The position numbers and the translations under genes are program-made. Shown here in pieces: positions 1-9,837 of a stretch of DNA of 64,000 nucleotides. Each line of letters begins with the position of its first letter. Positions within the stretch are counted from its first letter, which is position 1. The stretch comes from Leeuwenhoekiella polynyae (GTDB lineage Bacteria > Bacteroidota > Bacteroidia > Flavobacteriales > Flavobacteriaceae). The notes under the pieces are model-generated. The model was not told where the DNA came from, made no database searches, and was given only the letters and a program-made list of their open reading frames with translations. Location of the stretch: assembly GCF_004104075.1 (NCBI RefSeq), contig NZ_QOVK01000002.1:1-64000 (forward strand), given 5' to 3'.

Positions 1-41
1 CTATAGAACTTATCATAATTACAAAAAAAATGTTTTAAATA

Positions 42-55
42 GTAAAACGTTTTAC
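42..55. promoter_or_regulatory. LacI-type operator palindrome (site 1)
   Basis: Perfect 14 bp palindrome GTAAAACGTTTTAC with a central CG. It is the same core found upstream of eight other transcription units in this window. It lies 52 bp upstream of the metallopeptidase gene at 108, but it could equally serve a divergent gene left of the window. The binding protein is inferred to be LacI-family from the operator shape; no such gene is present here. Confidence 0.7.
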
Positions 56-107
56 CATCTTAAAAATATTATAATTCCCTAAAATAAAGCAAACTAAATC
101 TTTAAAA

Positions 108-770
108 ATGATAAAAACACTTTCTAAATATTACATACTCGCTTTAATTGCTGTTGTAATTTCTGGCAATTTACAAGCACAAAAGTATACATTAACCTAT
201 ACGAGTCAAGATGATACCTTAGATCCTTCAATTCAAAAAGGAATTGAGAAAATCTTTAAAAAAGTATATCCAAAACTGGTAAAGGATTTCAATAAAAATT
301 CTCAGAAGCATGTGACCATTAAAATTGATACGGCTTATGATGGTGTTGCTTATGCACATCAGGGAGCGATCACTATTAGTTCAGCTTGGCTTCATAAAAA
401 ACCCGAAGATCTTGATTTAGTAACCCACGAATTGATGCACTTAGTTCAATCATATCCAGGCGGAGCTGGCCCCGGCTGGTTAACGGAAGGAATCGCAGAT
501 TATGTGCGCTATAAGTATGCCTTAGATAACGACGGAGCAGGATGGTCATTAACTCCTTTTAGTCCTAATCAAAAATATGAGAACAGCTATAGAATCACTG
601 CGCGTTTCTTGCTTTGGATTACTCAAAATTATGATAAGAATCTGGTTAAGAAACTAGATTATGATTTGCGTAATAAAAAATATACAGCTCAGACTTGGAA
701 GGACTATACAGGTAAAACTGTAGATGAACTTTGGCAGGAATATGCATCTAAACCTAGTGTGAATTCTTAA
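108..770 (+). CDS. Secreted BSP-family (basic secretory protein) zinc metallopeptidase
   Basis: A 220-residue protein with a Sec signal peptide (about residues 1-25, ending NLQAQ). A gluzincin-like zinc site HELMH is at residues 107-111, followed by a WLTEGIADY segment whose E127 is the probable third ligand. Together with the AYDGVAYAHQGAI region this matches the plant and bacterial 'basic secretory protein' family (PF04450), whose bacterial members are usually about this long. Function in the family is poorly defined; periplasmic or secreted peptidase activity is the normal prediction. A LacI-type palindrome lies 52 bp upstream and a hairpin follows the stop codon, so it looks monocistronic. 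A peptidase in a mannan locus could trim protein from mannoproteins, but that is inference. Confidence 0.8.
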   Translation: MIKTLSKYYILALIAVVISGNLQAQKYTLTYTSQDDTLDPSIQKGIEKIFKKVYPKLVKDFNKNSQKHVTIKIDTAYDGVAYAHQGAITISSAWLHKKPEDLDLVTHELMHLVQSYPGGAGPGWLTEGIADYVRYKYALDNDGAGWSLTPFSPNQKYENSYRITARFLLWITQNYDKNLVKKLDYDLRNKKYTAQTWKDYTGKTVDELWQEYASKPSVNS

Positions 771-778
771 TAAGCCTT

Positions 779-812
779 ATATCCTAAACCTTTTTCAAAG
801 GGTTTGGGATAT
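779..812 (+). terminator. Hairpin terminator after the BSP gene
   Basis: Inverted repeat of 12 bp (779-790 with 801-812, one G-T pair) and a 10-nt loop, immediately downstream of the stop codon at 770. The following T-run is weak (TATTTC), so termination strength is uncertain. Confidence 0.55.
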
Positions 813-915
813 TTCAACAAAGTAACACCATGAATAATTTGAGAATAGTGAAGGGACATTCAAAAATTATATTCCACGTTGTGGAGAAAAACCAGAAATA
901 ATCAAATTTTAAATT

Positions 916-3414
916 ATGAAGAAAAACAGTTTATTGATGCTGAGTCTCTTATGCGTATTTGCATACTCCTGCAAAGAGCAACAAACTACAGCCCAAAACG
1001 AAAACGATGTAATTTCAGGAAGTGCCTCTTTACGAGCTCCGGCCTATCCTCTAATTACACATGACCCATACCTGAGTATCTGGTCTATGGGTGATGAGTT
1101 GAACGGAAGCCCTACAAAACATTGGACAGAGAAAGACCATTCCCTTACCGGCGTGCTTCAGTTAGATGATAAATTCTATCAGTTTTTAGGCATGGAAAGT
1201 AAGGTTTGGGATGCTGTACTACCGGCTTCAGATGAGGAAACCTATACTGTTTCTTATTCTGAAACTAAGCCTGATGAGAATTGGATTATGACAGATTATG
1301 ATGCTACTTCCTGGAAAACCGGCGAAGCTCCTTTTAGCGATAATAAAAGTATGGCTAAAACATCTTGGACGAGTGATGACTTATATTACCGCCGTACCTT
1401 TAATTTAGAAAGTACAGACCTTGAAACTCTTTATTTAAAATTAAGTCACGATGACAACGTAAAAGCCTGGATAAATGGTGTACAGGTTGCAGATATTAAA
1501 GGTTGGCTAGATAGCTACAAATACCTTCCGCTTTCTAAGGAAGCTATGAGCACCCTTAAACCTACTGGAAATGTTTTAGCGATTCACATACGCAATACTG
1601 CTGGCGGACAATTTTTGGATGCAGGTTTAGTTACCGAGGCTAAATCAGAAAATAATATAGAAATTCAAAAAGCTAAACAGCTTAATGTTGCATTAAGAGC
1701 CAATCAAACCGAGTATACATTTGATGCAGACGGTACTCAGATTGCAATCACGTTTACTTCTCCCCTGCTTATAGAAGATCTGGATATTTACAGCAGACCC
1801 ATCTCGTATATCAATGTAAAAGTTTATGGAGATGAAAGTCATAATGCAAAACTTTATCTAGGTGCTTCTTCAGCAATTGCAGTTAATCAGGAAGTTCAGG
1901 AAGTTGAAGTTTCAGAATATACTAACGGAGATCTAACGGTATTAAAAGCTGGCACCACTTCTCAACCGGTTCTTGAAAAAAGAGGTGACGATTTACGTAT
2001 AGATTGGGGATATCTTTATGTAGCTGCTCCATCAGCAAATACAACACAGTACATCTCAGAAACTGCCCAGGGTCTGGATGCTTTTGTCTCTGGAGAAATT
2101 TCAGATACAAACGAGAAAACTACTGGTAAAAATTTAATTTTAAATACGGTTGCAGATCTTGGTGAAATTAATAGTGAAGGTAGCGAGCAACTATTTATGA
2201 TAGGTTATGATCAGGATGAAGCAGTTAATTACTTTGGAAACAATCTTAAACCCTGGTGGTCTAAAGATGGAGCAACTATGGATCAAGAGTTGACTAAGGC
2301 CTACACTGATTATGAGAGCGTAATTAGCAAAGTGCACAACTTTGACGAACAACTCTATAAAGATGCTCTGGAATCTGGTGGTGAAAAATATGCAGATCTC
2401 TGTGTCACAGCTTACAGACAAGCTATTGCTGCGCACATTCTTGTAGAAGCGCCTAATGGAGATATTCTTTTTCTTTCTAAAGAAAACAACAGTAACGGTT
2501 CTATCAATACAGTAGACGTCACCTATCCTTCTGCTCCTTTATTTCTAGTATATAATCCAGATCTTTTAAAAGGAATGCTTAACGGGATCTTTTATTATAG
2601 CGAAAGTGGAAAATGGAAAAAGCCTTTCCCAGCTCATGACCTTGGTACATATCCTATTGCTACCGGCCAAACTTATGGTGAAGATATGCCTGTAGAAGAA
2701 GCTGGAAACATGCTGATTCTTACTGCTGCCATTGCACAAGCCGAAGGAAATGCAGATTACGCAAAAGCGCACTGGGCTACCCTAACAACCTGGGCAGATT
2801 ATTTAATGCAAAGCGGTTTTGACCCTGCAAACCAACTGTCTACAGATGATTTTGCCGGGCATTTAGCGCGTAATGCAAACCTCTCAGTAAAAGCCATTAT
2901 GGCTATCGCCGCGTATGGAAAATTAGCAGAGATGTTAGACAATAAGGAGACAGCAGAAAAATATACGGCGGCAGCAAAAGATATGGCTCAGAAATGGAAG
3001 AATATTGCCGCAGACGGTGATCATTACACCCTTGCTTTTGAAAGTGAAGGCAGCTGGAGTCAGAAATATAATCTTGTGTGGGATGAGATTTTAGGTCTTG
3101 ACATTTTCCCAAAAGACGTTCAGGAAACTGAAGTTGCTTATTATCTTAACAAGCAGGAAGCTTATGGCCTACCATTAGATAGTAGAAAAACCTACACAAA
3201 ATCCGACTGGATTTTATGGACAGCTACGCTTGCTCATAATGATGCTGATTTTAAAGCTTTGATGGAGCCGGTATGGGATTTTGCAAATACTACTCCGCAA
3301 CGAGTACCTTTAAGTGACTGGCACGAAACCACTAACGCAGATAAAGTAGGCTTTAAAGCTCGCTCTGTAGTAGGTGGCTATTTTATCAAAATGTTGAAAG
3401 ACCAATCTAATTAA
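916..3414 (+). CDS. Glutaminase-family (DUF4964/DUF5127/DUF4965/DUF1793) lipoprotein
   Basis: An 832-residue protein with a lipoprotein signal (AYSC, C19), so it is probably outer-membrane anchored. The N-terminal APAYPLITHDPYLSIWS segment, a beta-sandwich resembling a GH2 sugar-binding fold (about 110-235), and a C-terminal alpha-helical barrel (about 480-820, with YPSAPLFLVYNPDLL and YGLPLDSRKTYTKSDWILW) match the family named after fungal glutaminase A. Bacteroidota carry many paralogues in glycan loci, and their real substrates are mostly unproven; the barrel resembles a glycosidase fold. It sits alone, with about 145 bp upstream and a hairpin terminator about 110 bp downstream. No TAAAACGTTTTA site precedes it. 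The family call is secure, the activity is not. Confidence 0.8.
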   Translation: MKKNSLLMLSLLCVFAYSCKEQQTTAQNENDVISGSASLRAPAYPLITHDPYLSIWSMGDELNGSPTKHWTEKDHSLTGVLQLDDKFYQFLGMESKVWDAVLPASDEETYTVSYSETKPDENWIMTDYDATSWKTGEAPFSDNKSMAKTSWTSDDLYYRRTFNLESTDLETLYLKLSHDDNVKAWINGVQVADIKGWLDSYKYLPLSKEAMSTLKPTGNVLAIHIRNTAGGQFLDAGLVTEAKSENNIEIQKAKQLNVALRANQTEYTFDADGTQIAITFTSPLLIEDLDIYSRPISYINVKVYGDESHNAKLYLGASSAIAVNQEVQEVEVSEYTNGDLTVLKAGTTSQPVLEKRGDDLRIDWGYLYVAAPSANTTQYISETAQGLDAFVSGEISDTNEKTTGKNLILNTVADLGEINSEGSEQLFMIGYDQDEAVNYFGNNLKPWWSKDGATMDQELTKAYTDYESVISKVHNFDEQLYKDALESGGEKYADLCVTAYRQAIAAHILVEAPNGDILFLSKENNSNGSINTVDVTYPSAPLFLVYNPDLLKGMLNGIFYYSESGKWKKPFPAHDLGTYPIATGQTYGEDMPVEEAGNMLILTAAIAQAEGNADYAKAHWATLTTWADYLMQSGFDPANQLSTDDFAGHLARNANLSVKAIMAIAAYGKLAEMLDNKETAEKYTAAAKDMAQKWKNIAADGDHYTLAFESEGSWSQKYNLVWDEILGLDIFPKDVQETEVAYYLNKQEAYGLPLDSRKTYTKSDWILWTATLAHNDADFKALMEPVWDFANTTPQRVPLSDWHETTNADKVGFKARSVVGGYFIKMLKDQSN

Positions 3415-3525
3415 TACCGGATTTTATTTAAGTATTCACTTAATGAGAATATTCTTTATTTAGCTTAATTACGCTAAACACAAAGCTTATTCAACACAAG
3501 TCAACAATTTAACTTTAAAGTAAAG

Positions 3526-3576
3526 GAGGGTTTGTTATTAGCGATCAAAAAGATATTATTAGCAAACCCTCTTTTT
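3526..3576 (+). terminator. Rho-independent terminator after glutaminase-family gene
   Basis: GAGGGTTTG (3526-3534) pairs with CAAACCCTC (3563-3571) and is followed by TTTTT. The loop is long (28 nt), but the T-run points to the + strand. Confidence 0.6.
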
Positions 3577-3598
3577 ATTAATAAAAAACAATCTCAAA

Positions 3599-4678
3599 AT
3601 GAGAATATTTAGAAAAATCAGTTTCCTTATTGTTTTAATTATCTCGACAGTATCTAATGTTTTAGCTCAGGAAAAACTTAAAGTAGTTGTTGCAGGATTA
3701 AGTCACGACCATGCGCACATCATTATGAATGCATATCGTAATAACGAAATTGAACTTCTAGGAATTGCTGAAGCAAATGAAAAACTTGTGGAACGCTATC
3801 GCAAATCTTATGGATTTCCAAAAGAAATAGTTCATAATTCATTGGAAAGTGTTTTAATTAATACAAAGCCTGATGTTGTTCTTGCATACAATCCAGTTTC
3901 AGAACATATTGATGTAGCTCAAATATGTATGCCTTTAAGTATTCCTGTTATGGTTGAAAAACCATTGGCGACAACTCTCAAACAGGCAAATAAAATGGCA
4001 GCACTTTCTAAAAAGTACAACACACCTCTACTTACTAATTATGAAACAACCTGGTATAAAAGCATTCATAAACAAAAAGAGTTGTTAGAAGACTCTAATG
4101 AAGACATCATAAGAATGGTCGCTCGTGACGGACATCAAGGTCCTAATGAAATTGGTTGTAGCAATGAGTTTCTTAATTGGCTTACTGACGAAGAAAAGAA
4201 TGGAGCAGGTGCATTATTTGATTTTGGTTGTTACGGAGCAAATTTAATGACCTATTTTAAAAACGGAGAAAAACCTATTTCTGTAAAAGCAGTAACCCAG
4301 CAGCTCAAACCAGAATTATATCCCGATGTTGATGATAATGCTTTAATTGTTTTAGAATATAAAAACACAATTGGTATTATTGAAGCGAGTTGGAACTGGC
4401 CTTATAATATCAAAAATTTTGAAATATTCGGTACAAAAACTTCTTACGATGCGGTAAAAGAGAATACCCTTTACAAATATTCATCACATGATGATCCTGA
4501 GAAAGTTAGCTTAAAAAAAACCTATTACGATAGTCATATTGATTATTTAAAGGACTACTTATCAGGAAAAATTAGCCCTTCTAATGACCTTTCGTCATTA
4601 GAAAACAATTTAATTGTTATTGAAATCCTTGAAGCTGCAAAAAAATCTGCAAAAAGCGGAAAAACTATAAATCTGTAG
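3599..4678 (+). CDS. Exported Gfo/Idh/MocA-family oxidoreductase
   Basis: A 359-residue protein with a Sec signal peptide (residues 1-24, ending VLAQ). It has the Gfo/Idh/MocA two-domain layout: an N-terminal Rossmann domain, the EKP signature (residues 120-122) and a C-terminal beta-sheet domain (about 130-330). The dinucleotide loop reads AGLSHDHAH instead of the usual GxGxxG, so cofactor binding may be altered. Unlike the other three family members in this window it lacks a twin-arginine signal; a Sec-exported NAD(P)-dependent enzyme would have to acquire cofactor outside the cytoplasm, so it may be non-redox. A terminator precedes it, no operator palindrome is seen, and the next gene is 156 bp away, so it is probably monocistronic. 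Substrate unknown. Confidence 0.8.
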   Translation: MRIFRKISFLIVLIISTVSNVLAQEKLKVVVAGLSHDHAHIIMNAYRNNEIELLGIAEANEKLVERYRKSYGFPKEIVHNSLESVLINTKPDVVLAYNPVSEHIDVAQICMPLSIPVMVEKPLATTLKQANKMAALSKKYNTPLLTNYETTWYKSIHKQKELLEDSNEDIIRMVARDGHQGPNEIGCSNEFLNWLTDEEKNGAGALFDFGCYGANLMTYFKNGEKPISVKAVTQQLKPELYPDVDDNALIVLEYKNTIGIIEASWNWPYNIKNFEIFGTKTSYDAVKENTLYKYSSHDDPEKVSLKKTYYDSHIDYLKDYLSGKISPSNDLSSLENNLIVIEILEAAKKSAKSGKTINL

Positions 4679-4741
4679 ATTACTATTTTGAATAAATTTT
4701 ACAATAATCTTAAAATATTGTAAATAAAATCTAGTTATACC

Positions 4742-4762
4742 TAAAACGTTTTACTATATTTA
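4742..4762 (+). promoter_or_regulatory. LacI-type operator (site 2) adjoining a -7 element
   Basis: TAAAACGTTTTA at 4742-4753, then one base, then TATATTTA at 4755-4762, which differs from the Bacteroidota -7 consensus TAnnTTTG only at the last base. Placed 72 bp upstream of the GH92 gene at 4835. The operator would occupy the spacer of the promoter, fitting repression by steric block. Confidence 0.7.
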
Positions 4763-4834
4763 AGCCTGTATTTATCAATCGATGTAGATTTACATTCAAT
4801 TTTCTGAATGATATAGGCGTATTAAACCATAATT

Positions 4835-7108
4835 ATGATAGTTAGATTTAGTGTACTTCTAATCATTTTTACCGGCTGCTTAAAATTAACTGCACAGCAA
4901 GAGCTGGCAGATTATGTCAACACATTACAGGGAACAAATTCTAAACACGAATTAACCCGCGGAAATACTTACCCAACCACTGCTCTTCCTTTTGGGATGA
5001 ATACGTGGACTCCCCAAACCGGTAACAACGGTGATGGCTGGAAATATCAATATTTTAAAGAAACCATTAGAGGTTTTCAGCAAGCGCATCAATGCAGTTC
5101 TTGGAGTAATGATTATGCCGTTTTCTCTTTAATGCCCGTAACTCAAACCTTAAAATTGAATGAGAATGATCGTCAATCGGGATTTTCTCACGATAATGAA
5201 ACTGCAAAACCGCATTACTATCAAGTCTCTTTAGAAAATGGCGTAAATACCGAAATGGCTCCCACAGAACGCGGGGTTCACATGCGGTTTTCTTATCCTA
5301 AAAGTCAGAAAGCATTTCTCGTATTGGATGGGTATACAGGTTTTAGCAGCATCAACATAGACGAGAAGAATAAACGCATAACCGGTTATTTACATAATGG
5401 TCGCGGTATGGATCGCTTTGAGCATTTTAAAAATTACTTCGTTATTCAGTTTGACAAGCCTTTTAAAACTTTTGGCACCTGGGATAATATAACTGGCGAA
5501 AAAAAGGGTCAAGCAATTGCTGCCGAAGGTAAAGGCAAAGGAGCGTATCTTCAGTTTAAAGATGGCGCTAAAGTTCAGGCAAAAATCGCTTCTTCTTACA
5601 TAAGCCTTAAACAAGCTGAGGTTACTTTAAAAACCGAATTAGGCAAAGCCAAAAATCTTGAAGCGACAGGGGCTAAAGCAAAAAAAATATGGAATACACA
5701 TCTGAATAAAATACGTGTTGAAGGAGGTTCTGAAGCCGACTTTAAAACATTCTACTCTTGCTTTTTTAGAGCGAGTTTATTCTCCAGAAAATTCTATGAA
5801 ATCAATGAGGCCGGAGAGCCTTATTATTTCAGTCCATATGACGGAAAGGTTCATGAGGGCTATATGTATACAGATACTGGTTTTTGGGATACATTTCGCG
5901 CTCAATTTCCACTTAATGCTTTGCTTTATCCAGAAATGCACGGGCGCTATGTCGCAGCTCTTTTAGATGCATACGAGCAATGTGGGTGGTTACCGTCTTG
6001 GTCCTTCCCTAGCGAAGCAGGTAGTATGATAGGCAATCACGCCATCTCACTTTTAGCAGATGCCTGGGCAAAAGGTATACACACTTTTGATCCTGAAAAA
6101 GCTTTAAAAGCTTATTACCACGAAGCTACAGAGAAAGGCCCTTGGGGGCCGGCAAACGGGCGTCACGGTCATAAAGAATATTATACGCTGGGTTATGTTC
6201 CCTACCCAAAATATGGAGAGGCGACTGCAAAAACCTTGGAGTATGCATATGATGACTTCTGCGCATACAATTTGGCAAAAATGACAGGTAATGCTTTTTA
6301 TGAAAATGTATTTGGTCGTCAGATGTACAACTATAAAAATGTGTGGGATGACTCAGTAGGTTTTATGCGTGGACGAAAAGCAAACGGAAGTTGGGTTGAA
6401 GATTTTGATCCCTACGAATGGGGCGGGCCCTTCACTGAAGGAAATGCATGGCATTACGTATGGTCTGTATTTCAGGACCCTAAAGGCTTGATAGATCTTA
6501 TGGGAGGTGAACAGCAATTCAATACAAAAATGGACTCGGTTTTTAGTGTTCCTAATACGGTGCATGTAGGTACTTACGGCGGAAAAATACACGAAATGAC
6601 GGAGATGCAACTAGCAGATATGGGCCAGTATGCTCACGGAAATCAGCCTATTCAACATATGATCTATCTTTATAACTATTCTGGTCAACCTTGGAAAACC
6701 CAGAGTCGAGCTAGACAGGTAATGAGCAAGCTTTACAACTATACAGAAAACGGATATCCCGGTGATGAAGACCAGGGTCAAACATCATCGTGGTATGTTT
6801 TGAGTGCAATGGGTTTTTATAGCGTTTGCCCAGGCACAGATGAATATGTGTTAGGAAGTCCGGTTTTTGAAAAAACAACAATAACTTTAGAAAATGGCAA
6901 TGAATTTGTGATTTCAGCAAAAAACAATTCAGATAAAAATGTTTTTATCAACACAGCCAATCTCAACTCTGAAATCTTTACTAAAAACTATTTAACTTAT
7001 AGCCAAATTATAAATGGAGGGTCTTTTGATCTAGAAATGACTAACACTCCAAATAAAACCAGAGGCTTAAAAGAAACAGATAAACCCTTTTCACTTACAG
7101 AAAATTAA
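4835..7108 (+). CDS. GH92 exo-alpha-mannosidase (copy 1)
   Basis: A 757-residue protein with an N-terminal signal peptide (cleavage probably after LTAQ; a Cys at 15 makes a lipoprotein possible but the lipobox is poor). GH92 is a calcium-dependent, inverting exo-alpha-mannosidase family. The N-terminal beta-sandwich starts near VNTLQGTNSKHEL, and the (alpha/alpha)6 barrel carries FTEGNAWHY with the predicted general acid E535, then YAHGNQPIQHM, then GDEDQGQTSSWY with the catalytic base acids. It is closely similar to the GH92 at 13247, so the two are probable paralogues. First gene of a two-gene unit with the oxidoreductase at 7120 (11 bp gap), under operator site 2. Linkage specificity cannot be read with certainty. 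Confidence 0.92.
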   Translation: MIVRFSVLLIIFTGCLKLTAQQELADYVNTLQGTNSKHELTRGNTYPTTALPFGMNTWTPQTGNNGDGWKYQYFKETIRGFQQAHQCSSWSNDYAVFSLMPVTQTLKLNENDRQSGFSHDNETAKPHYYQVSLENGVNTEMAPTERGVHMRFSYPKSQKAFLVLDGYTGFSSINIDEKNKRITGYLHNGRGMDRFEHFKNYFVIQFDKPFKTFGTWDNITGEKKGQAIAAEGKGKGAYLQFKDGAKVQAKIASSYISLKQAEVTLKTELGKAKNLEATGAKAKKIWNTHLNKIRVEGGSEADFKTFYSCFFRASLFSRKFYEINEAGEPYYFSPYDGKVHEGYMYTDTGFWDTFRAQFPLNALLYPEMHGRYVAALLDAYEQCGWLPSWSFPSEAGSMIGNHAISLLADAWAKGIHTFDPEKALKAYYHEATEKGPWGPANGRHGHKEYYTLGYVPYPKYGEATAKTLEYAYDDFCAYNLAKMTGNAFYENVFGRQMYNYKNVWDDSVGFMRGRKANGSWVEDFDPYEWGGPFTEGNAWHYVWSVFQDPKGLIDLMGGEQQFNTKMDSVFSVPNTVHVGTYGGKIHEMTEMQLADMGQYAHGNQPIQHMIYLYNYSGQPWKTQSRARQVMSKLYNYTENGYPGDEDQGQTSSWYVLSAMGFYSVCPGTDEYVLGSPVFEKTTITLENGNEFVISAKNNSDKNVFINTANLNSEIFTKNYLTYSQIINGGSFDLEMTNTPNKTRGLKETDKPFSLTEN

Positions 7109-7119
7109 AACTCAAAAAC

Positions 7120-8568
7120 ATGAAAGAAAACAAAAATTCCCATTCTGGTCACAGAAGAGATTTTATTAAAAAAGCATCTATTGCTTCACTAGGTATATCT
7201 ATTGTACCCAGACACGTATTAGGTGGTGTAGGTTTTACAGCACCCAGTGATAAACTAGTAGTTGCCGGGATTGGTGTAGGCGGAAAAGGAGAAAGTGATA
7301 TTAAAAGTTTTGCAGATTCTGGCAAGGCAGAAATCGCATTTTTGTGTGATGTAGATGATCGCAGAGCCGCAAACTCTCGAGCTCGCTTTCCTGGCGCAAA
7401 ATATTATAAAGATTATCGCGAAATGCTAGAAAAAGAAGGCGATAAAATAGATGCAGTTTCAGTTTCTTCTCCAGACCATAACCACGCGGTACAAGCGATG
7501 GCTGCAATGAAAATGGGGAAACACGTTTATGTTCAAAAACCATTAACTCACGATATTTATGAAGCACGTCAACTCACTGAAGGCGCAGAAAAATATAAGG
7601 TAGTTACCCAAATGGGAAATCAGGGAGCTTCTAACAATGGTACTCGTTTAATGAGCGAGTGGTATGATGCAGGACTTATTGGCGAGATTGAAGAAGTTTA
7701 TTGCTGGACAGACAGACCCGTCTGGCCTCAAGGAATCCCTTGGCCTCAAACCCCAGATACTGTTCCTAGTGAACTGGATTGGGATCTGTGGTTGGGTACA
7801 GCTCCATATAAAGAATATGTAGGTGGTTTAGTTCCTTTTAACTGGCGAGGCTGGTGGGATTACGGTACAGGTGCATTAGGAGACATGGGTTGCCACCTGG
7901 TTGAAGTTCCTGTACGTGTACTTAACCTTAAGTATCCTAAAGATGTACAGTGTAGCGTAGGAAGTGTGTATGTAGATGAATTTAAACGCGGATATTTCCC
8001 GGATAGCTGCCCTCCTTCTAGCCACGTTACAATGACTTTCCCTAAAACAGATAAGACTAAAGGCGATATCAAATTACACTGGATGGACGGTGGTATTCAA
8101 CCAGCACGACCTGAAGAATTAGGTCCTAATGAAGTTTTTGGTGATGGCGGAAACGGTGTATTATTTATAGGAACTAAAGGTAAAATGATGTGTGGTACGT
8201 ATTCTGAAAATCCACAATTGCTTCCTACTTCTAAAACTGAAAGAACTAAAGTTGCTGAGAAATATGAGCGCGTTCCGGGAGAAGCTAACGGGCATTATGC
8301 ACAATGGGTAGAAGCTGCTCTTGCAGGTTATGGCAAAAAAGAAGTGAGTTCTCCATTTAGTGTTGCAGGACCATTAACCGAAACTTTATTGATCGCAAAT
8401 CTTGCCATTAGAGGTTTTGATGTTCGTAAAGAACTTGAAGGGGGCAGAGTAGAATATCCGGGGCGTTATATTGAAATGCTTTGGGATGCCGAAAAGATGC
8501 GTGTTACAAATTTTGAAGAAGCGAATCAGTTTGTAAAACGTAATTATCGAGAAGGCTGGAAATTATAG
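7120..8568 (+). CDS. Tat-exported Gfo/Idh/MocA-family oxidoreductase
   Basis: A 482-residue protein. A twin-arginine signal (HRRDFIKKAS, RR at 12-13) implies export of the folded, cofactor-loaded enzyme. The Rossmann loop GIGVGGKG is intact (about 50-57). The usual EKP signature is QKP here (GKHVYVQKPLTHD), keeping the lysine. The C-terminal region (LDWDLWLGTAPY, WRGWWDYGTGALGDMGCHL) is the type common in Bacteroidota glycan loci. Related exported proteins include GH109 glycosidases and 3-keto-glycoside-forming enzymes, so glycoside oxidation or NAD-assisted hydrolysis are both possible. It follows the GH92 by 11 bp and shares its promoter, and it ends at a weak hairpin at 8592. Confidence 0.85.
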   Translation: MKENKNSHSGHRRDFIKKASIASLGISIVPRHVLGGVGFTAPSDKLVVAGIGVGGKGESDIKSFADSGKAEIAFLCDVDDRRAANSRARFPGAKYYKDYREMLEKEGDKIDAVSVSSPDHNHAVQAMAAMKMGKHVYVQKPLTHDIYEARQLTEGAEKYKVVTQMGNQGASNNGTRLMSEWYDAGLIGEIEEVYCWTDRPVWPQGIPWPQTPDTVPSELDWDLWLGTAPYKEYVGGLVPFNWRGWWDYGTGALGDMGCHLVEVPVRVLNLKYPKDVQCSVGSVYVDEFKRGYFPDSCPPSSHVTMTFPKTDKTKGDIKLHWMDGGIQPARPEELGPNEVFGDGGNGVLFIGTKGKMMCGTYSENPQLLPTSKTERTKVAEKYERVPGEANGHYAQWVEAALAGYGKKEVSSPFSVAGPLTETLLIANLAIRGFDVRKELEGGRVEYPGRYIEMLWDAEKMRVTNFEEANQFVKRNYREGWKL

Positions 8569-8591
8569 AAATTTTGCTTTTATTATAATTC

Positions 8592-8622
8592 GGGGTCTGC
8601 TGCCTAAGGCTTACCCCTTTTT
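8592..8622 (+). terminator. Probable terminator after the GH92-oxidoreductase unit
   Basis: GGGGT (8592-8596) pairs with ACCCC (8613-8617), with an inner GCC-GGC, followed by TTTTT. Short stem, moderate confidence. Confidence 0.5.
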
Positions 8623-8718
8623 GAATAAAAATTTTGTATGAGTAATTGATAACCAAACACTTTTTTAAAGTTTTCTATCAATTACTCATAATTTTTATAT
8701 TAAATACCTCCAATAAGA

Positions 8719-9837
8719 ATGCTTATGAAAATTATCAGAATTGTTTTGACCTGTCTTGTCTTTGCTTTGGCATCTTGCAAATCAACTCAAAAAGCACAAA
8801 AAATAACCTCAACACCAAAAAATGTAATTCTCTTGATAAGTGACGGGACAGGTTTATCTCAAATATCCTCCGCCTTTTACTTTAAAGATCAAATGCCAAA
8901 CTATGCTCGCTTTAATACAATAGGCCTCATAAAAACGTCATCATCTCAAGAAGATGTTACAGATTCTGCTGCTGGAGCTACAGCATTTGCTTGTGGCATC
9001 AAGACGTATAATGGTGCTATTGGGGTAGATGATGACAAAGCTGATGCAAAGAATTTAGTAGAACTAGTTTCGCAAAAAAATGTCAAGACCGGGATGATAG
9101 CAACTTCTTCAATCACTCATGCTACACCCGCAAGTTTTTATGCGCATACAGCAAGTAGATCTTCTGAAGAAAAAATCGCAGAATATCTCGTTGATTCTGA
9201 CATTGACTTTTTTGCAGGTGGAGGCCTTCAATATTTTAATAAACGAAAAGACAATCAAAACCTACTTAATAGCTTTAAAGAAAAAGGATTTACTATAAAT
9301 ACAAATACTCTTGATGTTTTTGAAAATATAAAATCTAAGAAAAAAGTGGGGTATTTACTGGCAGAAGGAAGCATGCCAAAAATGGAAGATGGGCGTAAAA
9401 ATTTTCTATCACAGGCTATAGACCTGGGCACTCAGTACTTGAGCAAAGACAAATCACCTTTTTTTATGATGGCAGAAGGTTCTCAAATAGATTGGGGTGG
9501 TCATAATAATGACGCTCCGTATTTAATTTCTGAACTTCTTGACTTTGATAATGCTATTGGAAAAGCATTAGACTATGCAGAAAAAGAAGGTAACACGCTA
9601 GTAATAGTAACTTCAGATCACGAAACTGGTGGTTTCACTTTAGCTGCAAAAAAGAAAAAGAGAGATGATGGTAGTGAATACAGTGACTATAGTGAGATAG
9701 GCCCTACATTTTCAACGGGTGGTCATTCCGCAACACTCATTCCTGTTTTTGCCTTTGGACCCGGTGCAGAACACTTTGATGGCATCTATGAGAATACAGC
9801 AATTTTTGATAAAATTCTGGAAGTAACAGGCTGGTAA
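8719..9837 (+). CDS. Alkaline phosphatase, lipoprotein
   Basis: A 372-residue protein of the alkaline phosphatase superfamily (PF00245 type). It has a lipoprotein signal with FALASC (C20). ISDGTGLSQ carries the first metal ligand, TDSAAGATA holds the nucleophile S83, and further metal sites are seen in MAEGSQIDWGGH, TSDHETGG and STGGHS. All core residues expected of a phosphomonoesterase are present. A second ATG two codons in (8725) gives an equally good signal peptide and may be the true start. It stands alone, with no operator palindrome. In this setting it could dephosphorylate mannose-6-phosphate released from phosphomannan; general phosphate scavenging is the null alternative. Confidence 0.88.
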   Translation: MLMKIIRIVLTCLVFALASCKSTQKAQKITSTPKNVILLISDGTGLSQISSAFYFKDQMPNYARFNTIGLIKTSSSQEDVTDSAAGATAFACGIKTYNGAIGVDDDKADAKNLVELVSQKNVKTGMIATSSITHATPASFYAHTASRSSEEKIAEYLVDSDIDFFAGGGLQYFNKRKDNQNLLNSFKEKGFTINTNTLDVFENIKSKKKVGYLLAEGSMPKMEDGRKNFLSQAIDLGTQYLSKDKSPFFMMAEGSQIDWGGHNNDAPYLISELLDFDNAIGKALDYAEKEGNTLVIVTSDHETGGFTLAAKKKKRDDGSEYSDYSEIGPTFSTGGHSATLIPVFAFGPGAEHFDGIYENTAIFDKILEVTGW

